Of a stretch of DNA of 62,259 nucleotides, positions 24,668 to 32,867 are shown piece by piece. Position 1 is the first letter of the stretch, and every line of letters starts with the position of its first letter. The stretch is from contig VRUI01000021.1 in NCBI GenBank assembly GCA_019456225.1, forward strand, positions 1 through 62,259, given 5' to 3'. The notes beneath the pieces were generated by a model that made no database searches, was not told the DNA's origin, and saw only the letters and a list, made by a program, of their open reading frames with translations. This DNA is from Planctomycetota bacterium (GTDB lineage: Bacteria; Planctomycetota; Phycisphaerae; Sedimentisphaerales; Anaerohalosphaeraceae). A program made the translations under genes and the position numbers.

Positions 24668-26206
24668 CTATTTTCGCAGGAACATAAGCTTAGCCGGCAG
24701 CGGGATATTGTTGCCAAGGTAATCCTCTCCATAACCGGCTTCTGCCAGTACTTCAATATCAGCTAATGCTCGCTTGTCTCCAATAAAATTCACTTTAAAA
24801 TCAACTTCGATGTCTATTTGTCCGGTAACCTGAAATTGCGTGATTTCATCCATTACTCGCTCCAGCAAAGTGCCCTCTTTTTCGTTTTCCTTAGGAAAAA
24901 AATCCAGTGATTCTGAGTATATGACCAACTTGCCCATATCTGCAAGCATAAGAATGATCCCTTTTACAATTTCGCTAATACTTCTATTGCTGTCTTTTTC
25001 CTGTACCAGGCGAAGGCGTACTATTTCTGTGGCAAGCCATCTGCGCTTCTGAGCGTTTATTTTTTCGTTGACCCGAAAGATGTCAAGGGGCATGCTTGCA
25101 TTGAAGTTTCTGTCTTCAAACTCCATAGTTACATCAGTTCCATAATGAAGAACAAGTGCGGAAATTAGCGTTGAAGGCCGAACGTGAAATCCACGATATC
25201 GGGGAATGCTGACTTCTATCTGGCCTATCTCGGCATAACGAGCCAACATACCCTGAGACAAATCCTTACCGCAGCCAAGATATTGACTTATGTAATTGGT
25301 GCAATAATCCTTTAGCATCTCCAGCAGCTTCTGCGGGTCTACTAACTGACGGCCGGTCTCGGCCTGGTCGTCCTCGATCAAAGCTAAATGCCGCTCAAAA
25401 TAATGTGTCAATACCGTTGCTATTTGTAACAGATGCAATGTTGTCCCTATATCACTCCTTAAGGCCTTCATGTGCGAATCGACACTTACTGCATCTGTTT
25501 CGGATATATGTGTATCGTAAAGTGACTGAAGATTGTGGAATCTGAATTCAAATATTCTCAGGTTCTCTTCGTTTAAAATTGTCAGATAAGGTTCAATGTC
25601 TCGCTGCCGTTTGATCTGATCATAAAGATCGATCAAGCCGCAGTCTTTTTCAAGATTCAGAAATGCCGTTGCCAGTTTTGTTATCGTAATTGGGACCTTC
25701 TCAACTTGGCGCGAACCATGATCGGAGGCCAATTGGCCCGTGGGAAGTTCTTCAAAATAATCAGAAATATCAAAAGGTTCTTCAGAGACCGACAAACATA
25801 GATCGCCGGCTTGCTGGAGCAATCGCTTCATGGACTTTAATAAAATATCTATGACAAATTTTATCGCAGAATCTGTTGCTCCAAAGAAATTCCGGCTAAC
25901 AAATACAAAAGTCTGCCTCGGCAAACTATGATTAATATTCAAAAGTTCATAATTAATCTCAGAAAAATTCTTTATCGTGGCAACCGTTAAACGAAACGGA
26001 CTCCATTGGATGTTGTTCTTAGTTCCGTAAGTATCAAGATATTCTTCAACCTGCGAGGAGTGTGACAACAAGTCCCCTATCAATGGGCGCAGTAGAAAAT
26101 CTTCATTAAATTCCTGCTGTGTTAAATATTTTGAAATACTAAGCAATACTTTGGCACGCCTGGATATCAAGCGGGCAAATTCCTGATCACTGATTATCGA
26201 ACTCAC
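24668..26206 (-). CDS. Large protein with an HPr-like segment
   Basis: A 512-residue soluble protein I cannot assign to a characterised family. Residues about 1-325 look mostly helical. Residues about 328-400 resemble HPr: EVSIPRYRGFHVRPSTLISA has the GxHxRPS pattern in which HPr's phospho-His sits (His341 here), followed by a beta strand, VTMEFEDRNFNASMPLDIF. The C-terminal 110 residues are alpha/beta. It lies beside kinase fragments and downstream of an NtrC-type regulator island, so a role in a phospho-relay or nitrogen-type PTS is conceivable. It starts 140 bp from a small conserved gene on the other strand. Confidence 0.6.
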   Translation of the reverse strand: MSSIISDQEFARLISRRAKVLLSISKYLTQQEFNEDFLLRPLIGDLLSHSSQVEEYLDTYGTKNNIQWSPFRLTVATIKNFSEINYELLNINHSLPRQTFVFVSRNFFGATDSAIKFVIDILLKSMKRLLQQAGDLCLSVSEEPFDISDYFEELPTGQLASDHGSRQVEKVPITITKLATAFLNLEKDCGLIDLYDQIKRQRDIEPYLTILNEENLRIFEFRFHNLQSLYDTHISETDAVSVDSHMKALRSDIGTTLHLLQIATVLTHYFERHLALIEDDQAETGRQLVDPQKLLEMLKDYCTNYISQYLGCGKDLSQGMLARYAEIGQIEVSIPRYRGFHVRPSTLISALVLHYGTDVTMEFEDRNFNASMPLDIFRVNEKINAQKRRWLATEIVRLRLVQEKDSNRSISEIVKGIILMLADMGKLVIYSESLDFFPKENEKEGTLLERVMDEITQFQVTGQIDIEVDFKVNFIGDKRALADIEVLAEAGYGEDYLGNNIPLPAKLMFLRK

Positions 26207-26372
26207 TATAATGTCACCTTTTCATAGAAGCAATGTCGCACTCAGTTTATTCATCGCAGCTTCAAATTACAAATTATACTTACCAATATACTATCGGCAC
26301 ATTGCAATTAAAATTGAATTTTTAGTCATCTGGAAATATTTCACCATTTAATTGCTTAAAACAGGGACGATT

Positions 26373-26573
26373 ATGGACTGTACAACAATACATGAATCTA
26401 ATTTCAGTGTTGAATTAGGAGTTAATGGGCAAAAGATCGATTTAAATAGATTTGTTGAAAGTTTCATCTCACAAGCTGTAATCGGAATGCTCAAGTCACT
26501 GAGAGGCGTCGGTGAGGTTGAAAATATTGATCTGAAGATTTCAAAAGAAGCTAAGGGGCCGAAGGCACAGTAG
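26373..26573 (+). CDS. Small conserved protein of unknown function
   Basis: A 66-residue protein starting MDCTTIHESNFSVELGVNGQ and containing IDLNRFVESFISQAVIGMLKSL. An AGGGA site precedes the ATG at 26373; the longer frame from 26352 lacks one. I recall similar short proteins (a 'VNG..I.LN.FV..F' pattern) beside P-loop proteins related to MobB, and here a truncated P-loop gene follows 55 bp downstream. Function is unknown. Confidence 0.55.
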   Translation: MDCTTIHESNFSVELGVNGQKIDLNRFVESFISQAVIGMLKSLRGVGEVENIDLKISKEAKGPKAQ

Positions 26574-26628
26574 AGTATTTGGGATTTCGCAATGAACTTA
26601 GGGTACTAAAATGATTAAGATTTAAGGT

Positions 26629-26781
26629 ATGATAATGATTGGTGCAGGTGACAGGAATGTCGGTAAGACCGAGTTTGCCTGCTCATTGATCTGGAAATTT
26701 GGTTCGCAGCATAATATCATTGGTATAAAAGTAACCACGATAGATCATGATTTCTTTTATTGTAACATTGGTCCTCACTGA
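26629..26781 (+). pseudogene. Truncated P-loop NTPase (MobB-like N-terminus)
   Basis: A 50-codon frame starts MIMIGAGDRNVGKTEFACSL, a Walker A loop followed by IWKFGSQHNIIGIKVTTIDH, then stops at TGA. Full-length relatives continue well past this point. It is probably the 5' remnant of a gene paired with the small gene before it. The truncation point lies about 40 bp from the end of the PQQ-propeller gene on the opposite strand, so a rearrangement at the operon end probably removed the rest. Confidence 0.5.
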
Positions 26782-26819
26782 ATCGTTACGTCTGATCGGA
26801 GCCTTGCGTTTCCGCGTTT

Positions 26820-27950
26820 CTATTGTTGTTCTACGGCGTTAAATTTTGCCGAGCCGCTGTTGGTAATGCTTGCACGAAACTTTGGCCATGGTGAATCGGC
26901 AAGTCCTTTAGTTTCCGTTTGCAGGGCGTAGAGTGTGCCATCATCGGAGCCGACTAACAGCAACCCATCAGAGCAAATTGTTGGCGAAGAGAATATAAAC
27001 TTTTGTGTTTTGAATTTCCATAGCACCTTTCCGGTACTTTGAAATACATATAGATAATGATTGTATGATCCGACATATATTGTTCCGTCAGCAGCGATAC
27101 AGGCCGAAGAAATCACCCAGTCTCGCGTGTTAAATTTCCATTTTAGTTTGCCTTGAGGTGATACAGCATAAAAATATCGACTCATCGAGCCGATATAAAT
27201 AGTTCCGTCAGGACCGAGCGACGGTGATGCAAATATGCTTGCTTCTGTGTCGAATCTCCATTTTTCCGCGCCCTGAGATGTGAGAGCGTATAGATTCCCA
27301 TCATTCGAACCAAAATATATTGTCCCGTCGCTATCGAGTGCAGGTGACGATAACACTTTATCTCCGGCTTTGAATTTCCATCGCAAGCTGGAGTCCGGGT
27401 TTATCGCATAGAGATAATGATCGCCGGAGCCTACATAGATACAACCATCGGGACCAACGGCAGGCGAAGAAGCAACTTTGCCTTGTGTCTGGAATTTCCA
27501 TCGCAAATTGCCATTATTGGAATCTAAAGCGTAAATATAACTGTCATCAGAGGATACATAGAGTGTACCATCGGAACCAATCGCCGGAGACGATTCGATT
27601 TTATCTGAAGTTTTAAATCTCCATAGCTCCCGGCCGGCTGAATTTAAGGCGTAAACATTTCCATCGAATGAACCGAAGTAGATATTGCCATTATTATCCA
27701 GGGTAGAACTTCCGTGAACGAAATCACCGGTTTTGAAACTCCAATTCATTTTGCCGTCTTTATTGATAGAATAGAGGTGGTGATCATGCGAGCCGATATA
27801 GATGGTTCCATCCGGAGCGACAGTTGGGCAAGTCGGCATAACATTGCCTGTTTTGAAACTCCAGAGCAGATGTTCATCTCCAGACCGCTTTAAACAGATA
27901 GCCAGCAAAACGGCAAACAACAAAATAATGCAAAAAAGAATCTTTTTCAT
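26820..27950 (-). CDS. PQQ-type beta-propeller protein, membrane-anchored or secreted
   Basis: A 376-residue extracytoplasmic protein. A hydrophobic N-terminal segment (KKILFCIILLFAVLLAICL) works as signal anchor. The rest is at least eight repeats of the pattern 'xWxFxTxxxVxSSPAxxxDGTIYxGSxDxxLYAL', a PQQ/BamB-like propeller without evident quinoprotein catalytic residues. Last gene of the molybdoenzyme operon, overlapping the ABC ATPase gene by 4 bp. It could scaffold or fold the periplasmic complex; no direct evidence for substrate. Confidence 0.8.
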   Translation of the reverse strand: MKKILFCIILLFAVLLAICLKRSGDEHLLWSFKTGNVMPTCPTVAPDGTIYIGSHDHHLYSINKDGKMNWSFKTGDFVHGSSTLDNNGNIYFGSFDGNVYALNSAGRELWRFKTSDKIESSPAIGSDGTLYVSSDDSYIYALDSNNGNLRWKFQTQGKVASSPAVGPDGCIYVGSGDHYLYAINPDSSLRWKFKAGDKVLSSPALDSDGTIYFGSNDGNLYALTSQGAEKWRFDTEASIFASPSLGPDGTIYIGSMSRYFYAVSPQGKLKWKFNTRDWVISSACIAADGTIYVGSYNHYLYVFQSTGKVLWKFKTQKFIFSSPTICSDGLLLVGSDDGTLYALQTETKGLADSPWPKFRASITNSGSAKFNAVEQQ

Positions 27951-28645
27951 GAAAGAGAATTCTCCGTCGGGGTTTGTCCTGATGATTCAGTCATAATACC
28001 ATCGTCCATTTTAAATATTCGGTTGCCGTAATTGGATAGCTGCTGATTGTGTGTAACCATTATAATTGTTGTTCCGCTTTTCCAGAGTCCGGCAAAGAAA
28101 TCCATAATCTCTAACTCTGTTTCGCTGTCAAGGTCGCCGGTAGGCTCGTCAGCTAACAATAAGGCAGGAGCGTTCATCAAAGCACTGGCTATCGCTACAC
28201 GGCGTTTCTCGCCGCCTGAGAGTTGATCAGGATAAGCATGTGTTCTATGGGCAAGTCCTACCGATTCGAGAAGGTTTTTTGCTCGCGGCATATTTGACCT
28301 GGTTGGTTTCGGCAAAAAACTCTGTGGCAAAATAACATTTTCAAGAACCGTCAGAGAACTAATGACAGAAGCATTTTGAAAAACAAATCCGATTTTTTGA
28401 GCACGAATCTGTGCCCTCAATTGTTCGTCAAGATTCCAAATGGATTGGCCGTCGAGTAAGATTTCTCCGCTGGAAGGCTTTAGTAATCCACCGATTACAC
28501 CAAGAAGAGTTGATTTGCCAGTTCCCGAGCGGCCAATTACAGCAACAAAATCTCCTTTTGCAACCTTAAAGCTAACGCCGCCAAGTGCTGCGATCGTTCC
28601 ATCTTTTCCAGTATAATTTTTTGTAATATCAATTGCGGAGATCAT
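27947..28645 (-). CDS. MacB/LolD-type ABC transporter ATP-binding protein
   Basis: A 232-residue ABC ATPase with Walker A GRSGTGKS, signature LSGGEKRRVAIASAL and Walker B LLLADEPTGDLD. The LolD/MacB family drives mechanotransmission rather than classical transport. It overlaps the permease gene by 4 bp upstream and the propeller gene by 4 bp downstream, so the four-gene end of the operon (DUF4418, permease, ATPase, propeller) is tightly coupled. Confidence 0.93.
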   Translation of the reverse strand: MISAIDITKNYTGKDGTIAALGGVSFKVAKGDFVAVIGRSGTGKSTLLGVIGGLLKPSSGEILLDGQSIWNLDEQLRAQIRAQKIGFVFQNASVISSLTVLENVILPQSFLPKPTRSNMPRAKNLLESVGLAHRTHAYPDQLSGGEKRRVAIASALMNAPALLLADEPTGDLDSETELEIMDFFAGLWKSGTTIIMVTHNQQLSNYGNRIFKMDDGIMTESSGQTPTENSLS

Positions 28646-29853
28646 GTTAGTCTCCCCTGTTTTATAGACTCGTACGGTTCTGCTTTCAAGACAGATATAA
28701 CAGGCATTATTGCAGTAATTACAGCAGTGGCAGTGCCTAAAACGTTAAATGCCGCAACAAAGAGGGCTGTGGTAGCAGCAGTAGGCAGGACATCAGGTGT
28801 ACCAAGAGCATTGGATAGTAATTCTCTAAAAGAAATAACGATTAATAATCCCACAAGGCATCCAGAGAGAGACGATGTGGCAGCTATCGCGATAGATTCT
28901 TTGGTGAGCATCTTGAAAATAAAGCGTTTGTTTGCGCCTTTGGCTATGAGCAGCCCTATCTGGCTTCGGCGTTCTCTTACTGCCATAGAGAAAATCACAC
29001 CACTCATGATTAGTGCCATTACCCACAGTCCGGCAACGACGCAAACAAGTACGCTGGCAATTGCGAATAATTGCTGCCTGGCAAGTTTGGCAACTGTTGA
29101 AGAAAGTACCACCTGTATTTCCGGGGCGGCTTGCTCTATTCGTTCAGCAAGATCAATAAGATCGACACCTGTTTCAGCTTTGACTAATATTGTCGAAACA
29201 TCCCCCTGGCGAATTCTCAATGGCATTTCAGCTTTTGCCTGTGAGGCGATTACCATTTTTCGCAATGACTTTTCGGACATATAAATCGTCCAATCCATTC
29301 CTGTACCGGTAGGCTCTAAAACGCCGGCTACGGTAAAAGATGTTCCATAGAATTGAGCCTCATTCCCCTGGCGAAGGAGTATTCTATCTCCAACTATCAT
29401 CCAGTTTTCGGTTTGGGAAATAGATTGCGGAACTTTACTTTTAAGCCATGGTTTTATCGTGAAATCTGTTACAGGATCAAAAGCAACGATAAAGAATTTC
29501 CCTGCACAGCATCGTGCGTTTGTAAGCGTTTCAACGAAAGTCTGGTTAGATGTGTGGTCAACTCCAGGTACTTTGGATACTTTTTCGGCAGCAGAAGGGT
29601 CTAGATAGAATGTAGCTGGTTTGCCGGTTATTAAAGCTTCATTGAACTGTTTTGCGACCTCCTCGCCTCTTGGCACAACCATTATATCTGCGCCCAATCG
29701 GTTTACAGTGTTTGTTATGCCTTCATTGACACCGACAATCAGAAGCGCGACAGCAGTCATAACTGCCGCGGCAATGACAATGCCACTTGCCATCAGCGAT
29801 GAGCGTAAGGGATTACGCTTGATCTGACTTAATGCGAGATACCAGTCGTTCAT
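28642..29853 (-). CDS. MacB/FtsX-type ABC transporter permease
   Basis: A 403-residue permease of the MacB/LolC class: one N-terminal transmembrane helix (SSLMASGIVIAAAVMTAVALL), a large periplasmic domain (about residues 45-250), then three C-terminal helices (FAIASVLVCVVAGLWVMALI, ITAATSS-type segment, and a final helix near residue 365). The periplasmic part contains a CC pair (TNARCCAGKFF) not usual for the family, which could bind metal or form a disulfide. It pairs with the adjacent ATPase. Confidence 0.9.
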   Translation of the reverse strand: MNDWYLALSQIKRNPLRSSLMASGIVIAAAVMTAVALLIVGVNEGITNTVNRLGADIMVVPRGEEVAKQFNEALITGKPATFYLDPSAAEKVSKVPGVDHTSNQTFVETLTNARCCAGKFFIVAFDPVTDFTIKPWLKSKVPQSISQTENWMIVGDRILLRQGNEAQFYGTSFTVAGVLEPTGTGMDWTIYMSEKSLRKMVIASQAKAEMPLRIRQGDVSTILVKAETGVDLIDLAERIEQAAPEIQVVLSSTVAKLARQQLFAIASVLVCVVAGLWVMALIMSGVIFSMAVRERRSQIGLLIAKGANKRFIFKMLTKESIAIAATSSLSGCLVGLLIVISFRELLSNALGTPDVLPTAATTALFVAAFNVLGTATAVITAIMPVISVLKAEPYESIKQGRLT

Positions 29854-30287
29854 TTCTGCTTAAACCTTTTACCGGGAAAAAACACCATTATTAATCCGGA
29901 GATTATTACGATCGATCCAACAATACGTTCAGCCGGTTTGGTTCCGATTTGGCAAAGAGAGTGATCATGCCCACAGGTACTCCCAATAACCGTATTGAAT
30001 GAAACCAATATTATAACCAAACCCAAGCCTATAAGTAAAGCTCCAATTGAAAAATGAGTCTCTCGGGTGGGTCTAAAGAAAAGAATCAAGCCGGAAAGAA
30101 CAACTAATCCGCCCATGAATAATTCAATCCTCCCAAACCAGAAGCATCGCATAACCGGTTCATAAGAGCTGAAAAAACTGAGATCGCCGGACTCGCATAT
30201 AGGAAATATATATTTAGGAATCATCGCAACAAATAGGCCGAGAACTGCAATAATCGCAGCAAAGATTTTAGAAAGTTTAGTTTTCAT
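29850..30287 (-). CDS. DUF4418-family membrane protein
   Basis: A 145-residue protein with four transmembrane helices and conserved features PICESG near residue 31, MRCFWFGRIELFMGGL, and a periplasmic HDHSLC loop. This matches what I know of DUF4418, a family commonly encoded beside MacB-like ABC genes. The ATG at 30287 has an AAGGTGA site and is preferred over an in-frame GTG three codons upstream. Its function is unknown; an ABC-associated role fits its position and its 4-bp overlap with the permease. Confidence 0.75.
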   Translation of the reverse strand: MKTKLSKIFAAIIAVLGLFVAMIPKYIFPICESGDLSFFSSYEPVMRCFWFGRIELFMGGLVVLSGLILFFRPTRETHFSIGALLIGLGLVIILVSFNTVIGSTCGHDHSLCQIGTKPAERIVGSIVIISGLIMVFFPGKRFKQK

Positions 30288-30441
30288 AGAGATCACCTTT
30301 ATCTTATTAATATTTTAATCTTTCTGTAAGAGTATTTCCCGAGAAAAACTAAAATAGATTAGTTAATTACAAAGCACACCGCTGCTTTTGAGAAAAGCAG
30401 TTTCGCTGAAGTATGCCGATTGGAATAGGGACTATGAAGAC

Positions 30442-30933
30442 TTAGATAGGGATCTTATCAGGTGAATCTACGAAGACCGTGGGGGGAGTAAGACCATTTC
30501 TGATAAATGCTCGGCCTGTGAAAGGCAATGGCATTACAGAAGGCAACTGAACCAGAAGATGCGGACCAGTCCTTTGAAAGCTTACGTTGTGTTTACCATA
30601 ATGCCCGGAACACTGTGCAGAAGAGATGTAAGTGACTTTGACTGTGACAGGCTTTTTAGCACAGTGATTCTCCGGTGAAGAACGTCGAACCATTTGGTTG
30701 TTGCCGCTGGGAACACAGCAACAGTTGCTGAGGCATTGGTCTGCGGTCATACAGCCACAGTCGTGGCCGGCACATGGGAAATCGGAATTTGAAACAACTT
30801 TTGCCAATGGCGCAATCCAGTCCAGGGCAATGTAAATAAAGTTAGTTGCGATAACGAAATAGCAGATGCCTACTAACGCACAAAAGCTACGTCTGTGGAA
30901 TCGTTTTATGGATTTTCTTTTACTTTTAGTCAT
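30442..30933 (-). CDS. Cys-rich membrane-anchored protein of unknown function
   Basis: A 163-residue protein with a basic N-terminus, one transmembrane helix (CALVGICYFVIATNFIYIAL) and then a periplasmic Cys/His cluster PCAGHDCGCMTADQCLSNCC. The tail of about 90 residues carries two more Cys and several His. A GTG three codons upstream (30942) is an alternative start. It lies between two clear copper-protein genes and the DUF4418 gene. Metal (copper) handling is the natural inference, but no characterised homologue comes to mind. Confidence 0.6.
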   Translation of the reverse strand: MTKSKRKSIKRFHRRSFCALVGICYFVIATNFIYIALDWIAPLAKVVSNSDFPCAGHDCGCMTADQCLSNCCCVPSGNNQMVRRSSPENHCAKKPVTVKVTYISSAQCSGHYGKHNVSFQRTGPHLLVQLPSVMPLPFTGRAFIRNGLTPPTVFVDSPDKIPI

Positions 30934-30988
30934 TTGGTACACTCGTGCGCAGCTGACAAATCCGTAAACAGCTACTTAAAACTTACCA

Positions 30989-31375
30989 TTACTCCACTTC
31001 GAGGATCCCTCTCATCTGAAGATGAAACTCGCTGCACCATGTTGTGCAGTAAAAATCATATATACCAGGCTTTGTGGGTGTAAATTCCAATATCTTATTT
31101 TTTCCGGCCTTCAATTCGCCGGCATCAATACCTAATGCCGGGATTGCAAAGCCATGCATGACGGTATCAACATTCCTGACCCTGAGTTTAACCTTCTGGC
31201 CAACCTGGACTTTGATATGCCGTGGCGAGAAATTACCTTTCTCCGGAGTGCGGGCAACAATATCAGCCGTAAAGTCTTTGGTTAGAGAAGCCTCATACCT
31301 CAGTGACGCGTAAATAGGCCCAATAGTACAGAACAGGAGCAGAAGTATAGAAAGAGTCGATTTTATTATTTTCAT
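30989..31375 (-). CDS. Secreted CuA-type cupredoxin (COX2-like domain)
   Basis: A 128-residue exported cupredoxin. A signal peptide covers about residues 1-24 (MKIIKSTLSILLLLFCTIGP). The CuA ligand set is complete: His74 (VMHGFAIP), Cys110 and Cys114 (FYCTTWCSEFH), His118 and Met121, the Cx3Cx3Hx2M arrangement of cytochrome oxidase subunit II and N2O reductase. The start ATG at 31375 has a GGAGG site inside the end of the preceding gene; the longer frame to 31420 lies within that gene. No oxidase subunit I or nosZ is present, so it should be an electron carrier for this operon. Confidence 0.88.
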   Translation of the reverse strand: MKIIKSTLSILLLLFCTIGPIYASLRYEASLTKDFTADIVARTPEKGNFSPRHIKVQVGQKVKLRVRNVDTVMHGFAIPALGIDAGELKAGKNKILEFTPTKPGIYDFYCTTWCSEFHLQMRGILEVE

Positions 31376-31382
31376 AGGTAAA

Positions 31383-32867
31383 TTAGCCTCCATAAAGCCA
31401 TCCGAACGCAATCGTAACAAGAGTTAACAATACAAGCAGGGGAATAAACCCGCGTTTAGCCGTAGCGGTATCTGCAAACGTCTGTAAACACAACTTATAA
31501 CCATAATCTACTGATACAAGATACCCGCCCAACAGTGTGAAAAATTGCAGCGGTACAAGCCAAACTGTTCCAAACGGAGTCCATGGAATCCCGGCGGTTC
31601 CAAACAGATCCCAGCCTCTAGCGAAGGGATCTGAAAAAATATGTAAAAGATAAGATCCATTGGGCAGCAGGAAACCAAAACTAAAAGCTATCCACGCCGC
31701 CAGTCCCATAGGAACGAGGCTATAAGACAGATTGACAAAAACTTTTTTTAGCCGGATATCTTTTTCACCACTAACGACCTTTGACAACCATGCGAAGATA
31801 CCGAATATACCTGGAATCACCACAAGTGCAAAAAATGTATGCAAACTTATGAATTTAAACCAACCAATAAAAGTTTCCCCTCGGACCCAGTTTTTGATGG
31901 TTCCCCATGGGCCCATCATGGCAACGTAAAACATTACCGCAATCGCAAGCATAATAAAACATTTCCACGCCTCATCAAGACCTCTTTTCTCATCTACAAG
32001 GAGATCCGTAGCAGGCGGCCTTAGGTTAAATGCCATGTTGTCAAAGGGACAGCTTTTAAAACACTCAAGGCACATTCCGCAGTAAGTGTTTTTCTTGAAA
32101 CTATGCGGTTCCAGCATCCACGGACAGCCATACCCATTCTTATTTCCGGTTACACAAGTTTTTTTCTTGTGTTTTTCACATATTTTCGGGTCCTTGACCC
32201 TTATCTCCGACATCCCCAAATTGGAGTACAAACCCTGGAAACCGCTAACAGGACAAACATATAAGCAAAACGTTCTTTTCTCGAAAATCATCATAAAAAC
32301 TATACCAAGAACGATAAGAGAACCGAGCATAAAGAAAGTTGCTAATGGCCTGACAGTAAAAAAGCCACTGAAATATGTTGTCATGAGAAAAAGAATATTC
32401 ATAATCCACATGTTGCTTAGTTTTTTGGGCCACTTGAGATTTAGCCCGCCGACTTTTTTACCTACGCCGAAAATTTTAATTCGCTGCAGCCATTCTCCAA
32501 ATGACGGCAAGGGGCAGACCATACACCAGGTTCTGCTAAAAACAGGAACAAGAATCATCATCAGCACAACCCACCAAAGTATCCAGACCATCATGATACC
32601 AAAGGAGTAATTACCGGAAGAAAAGCCTCCTATAACACCACTCATGAGTATCAACATAAATAGAAACATATTCATGAAGATGAAACACAAAGGGAACCAA
32701 CGTTGTTTGAGTATCCAGCGTATCAAAGGAATTGATGCCAGATCAAATCGCCAGTCTAAGGGTATAATACCAAGCAACTTTTGCCTGCTGCCTGACTGAT
32801 TACAACCTGCTTGATCACAACATGGTTGATCATTATCTGTTTGATTATTATTATTTTCATTAGACAT
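31383..32867 (-). CDS. Polyferredoxin-type membrane protein (NapH/NosR/CcoG-like)
   Basis: A 494-residue membrane protein. The soluble N-terminus contains CCDQAGCNQ. Six or more transmembrane helices follow. Cytoplasmic-type Fe-S motifs are WCMVCPLPSFGEW, FCLYVCPVSGFQG and CGMCLECFKSCPFDNM, as in the C-terminal modules of NosR and NapH. The ATG at 32867 has GGAG nine bases before it and overlaps the stop of the gamma-subunit gene. It probably exchanges electrons between the periplasmic copper/heme proteins and a membrane or cytoplasmic partner. The direction is unknown. Confidence 0.8.
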   Translation of the reverse strand: MSNENNNNQTDNDQPCCDQAGCNQSGSRQKLLGIIPLDWRFDLASIPLIRWILKQRWFPLCFIFMNMFLFMLILMSGVIGGFSSGNYSFGIMMVWILWWVVLMMILVPVFSRTWCMVCPLPSFGEWLQRIKIFGVGKKVGGLNLKWPKKLSNMWIMNILFLMTTYFSGFFTVRPLATFFMLGSLIVLGIVFMMIFEKRTFCLYVCPVSGFQGLYSNLGMSEIRVKDPKICEKHKKKTCVTGNKNGYGCPWMLEPHSFKKNTYCGMCLECFKSCPFDNMAFNLRPPATDLLVDEKRGLDEAWKCFIMLAIAVMFYVAMMGPWGTIKNWVRGETFIGWFKFISLHTFFALVVIPGIFGIFAWLSKVVSGEKDIRLKKVFVNLSYSLVPMGLAAWIAFSFGFLLPNGSYLLHIFSDPFARGWDLFGTAGIPWTPFGTVWLVPLQFFTLLGGYLVSVDYGYKLCLQTFADTATAKRGFIPLLVLLTLVTIAFGWLYGG

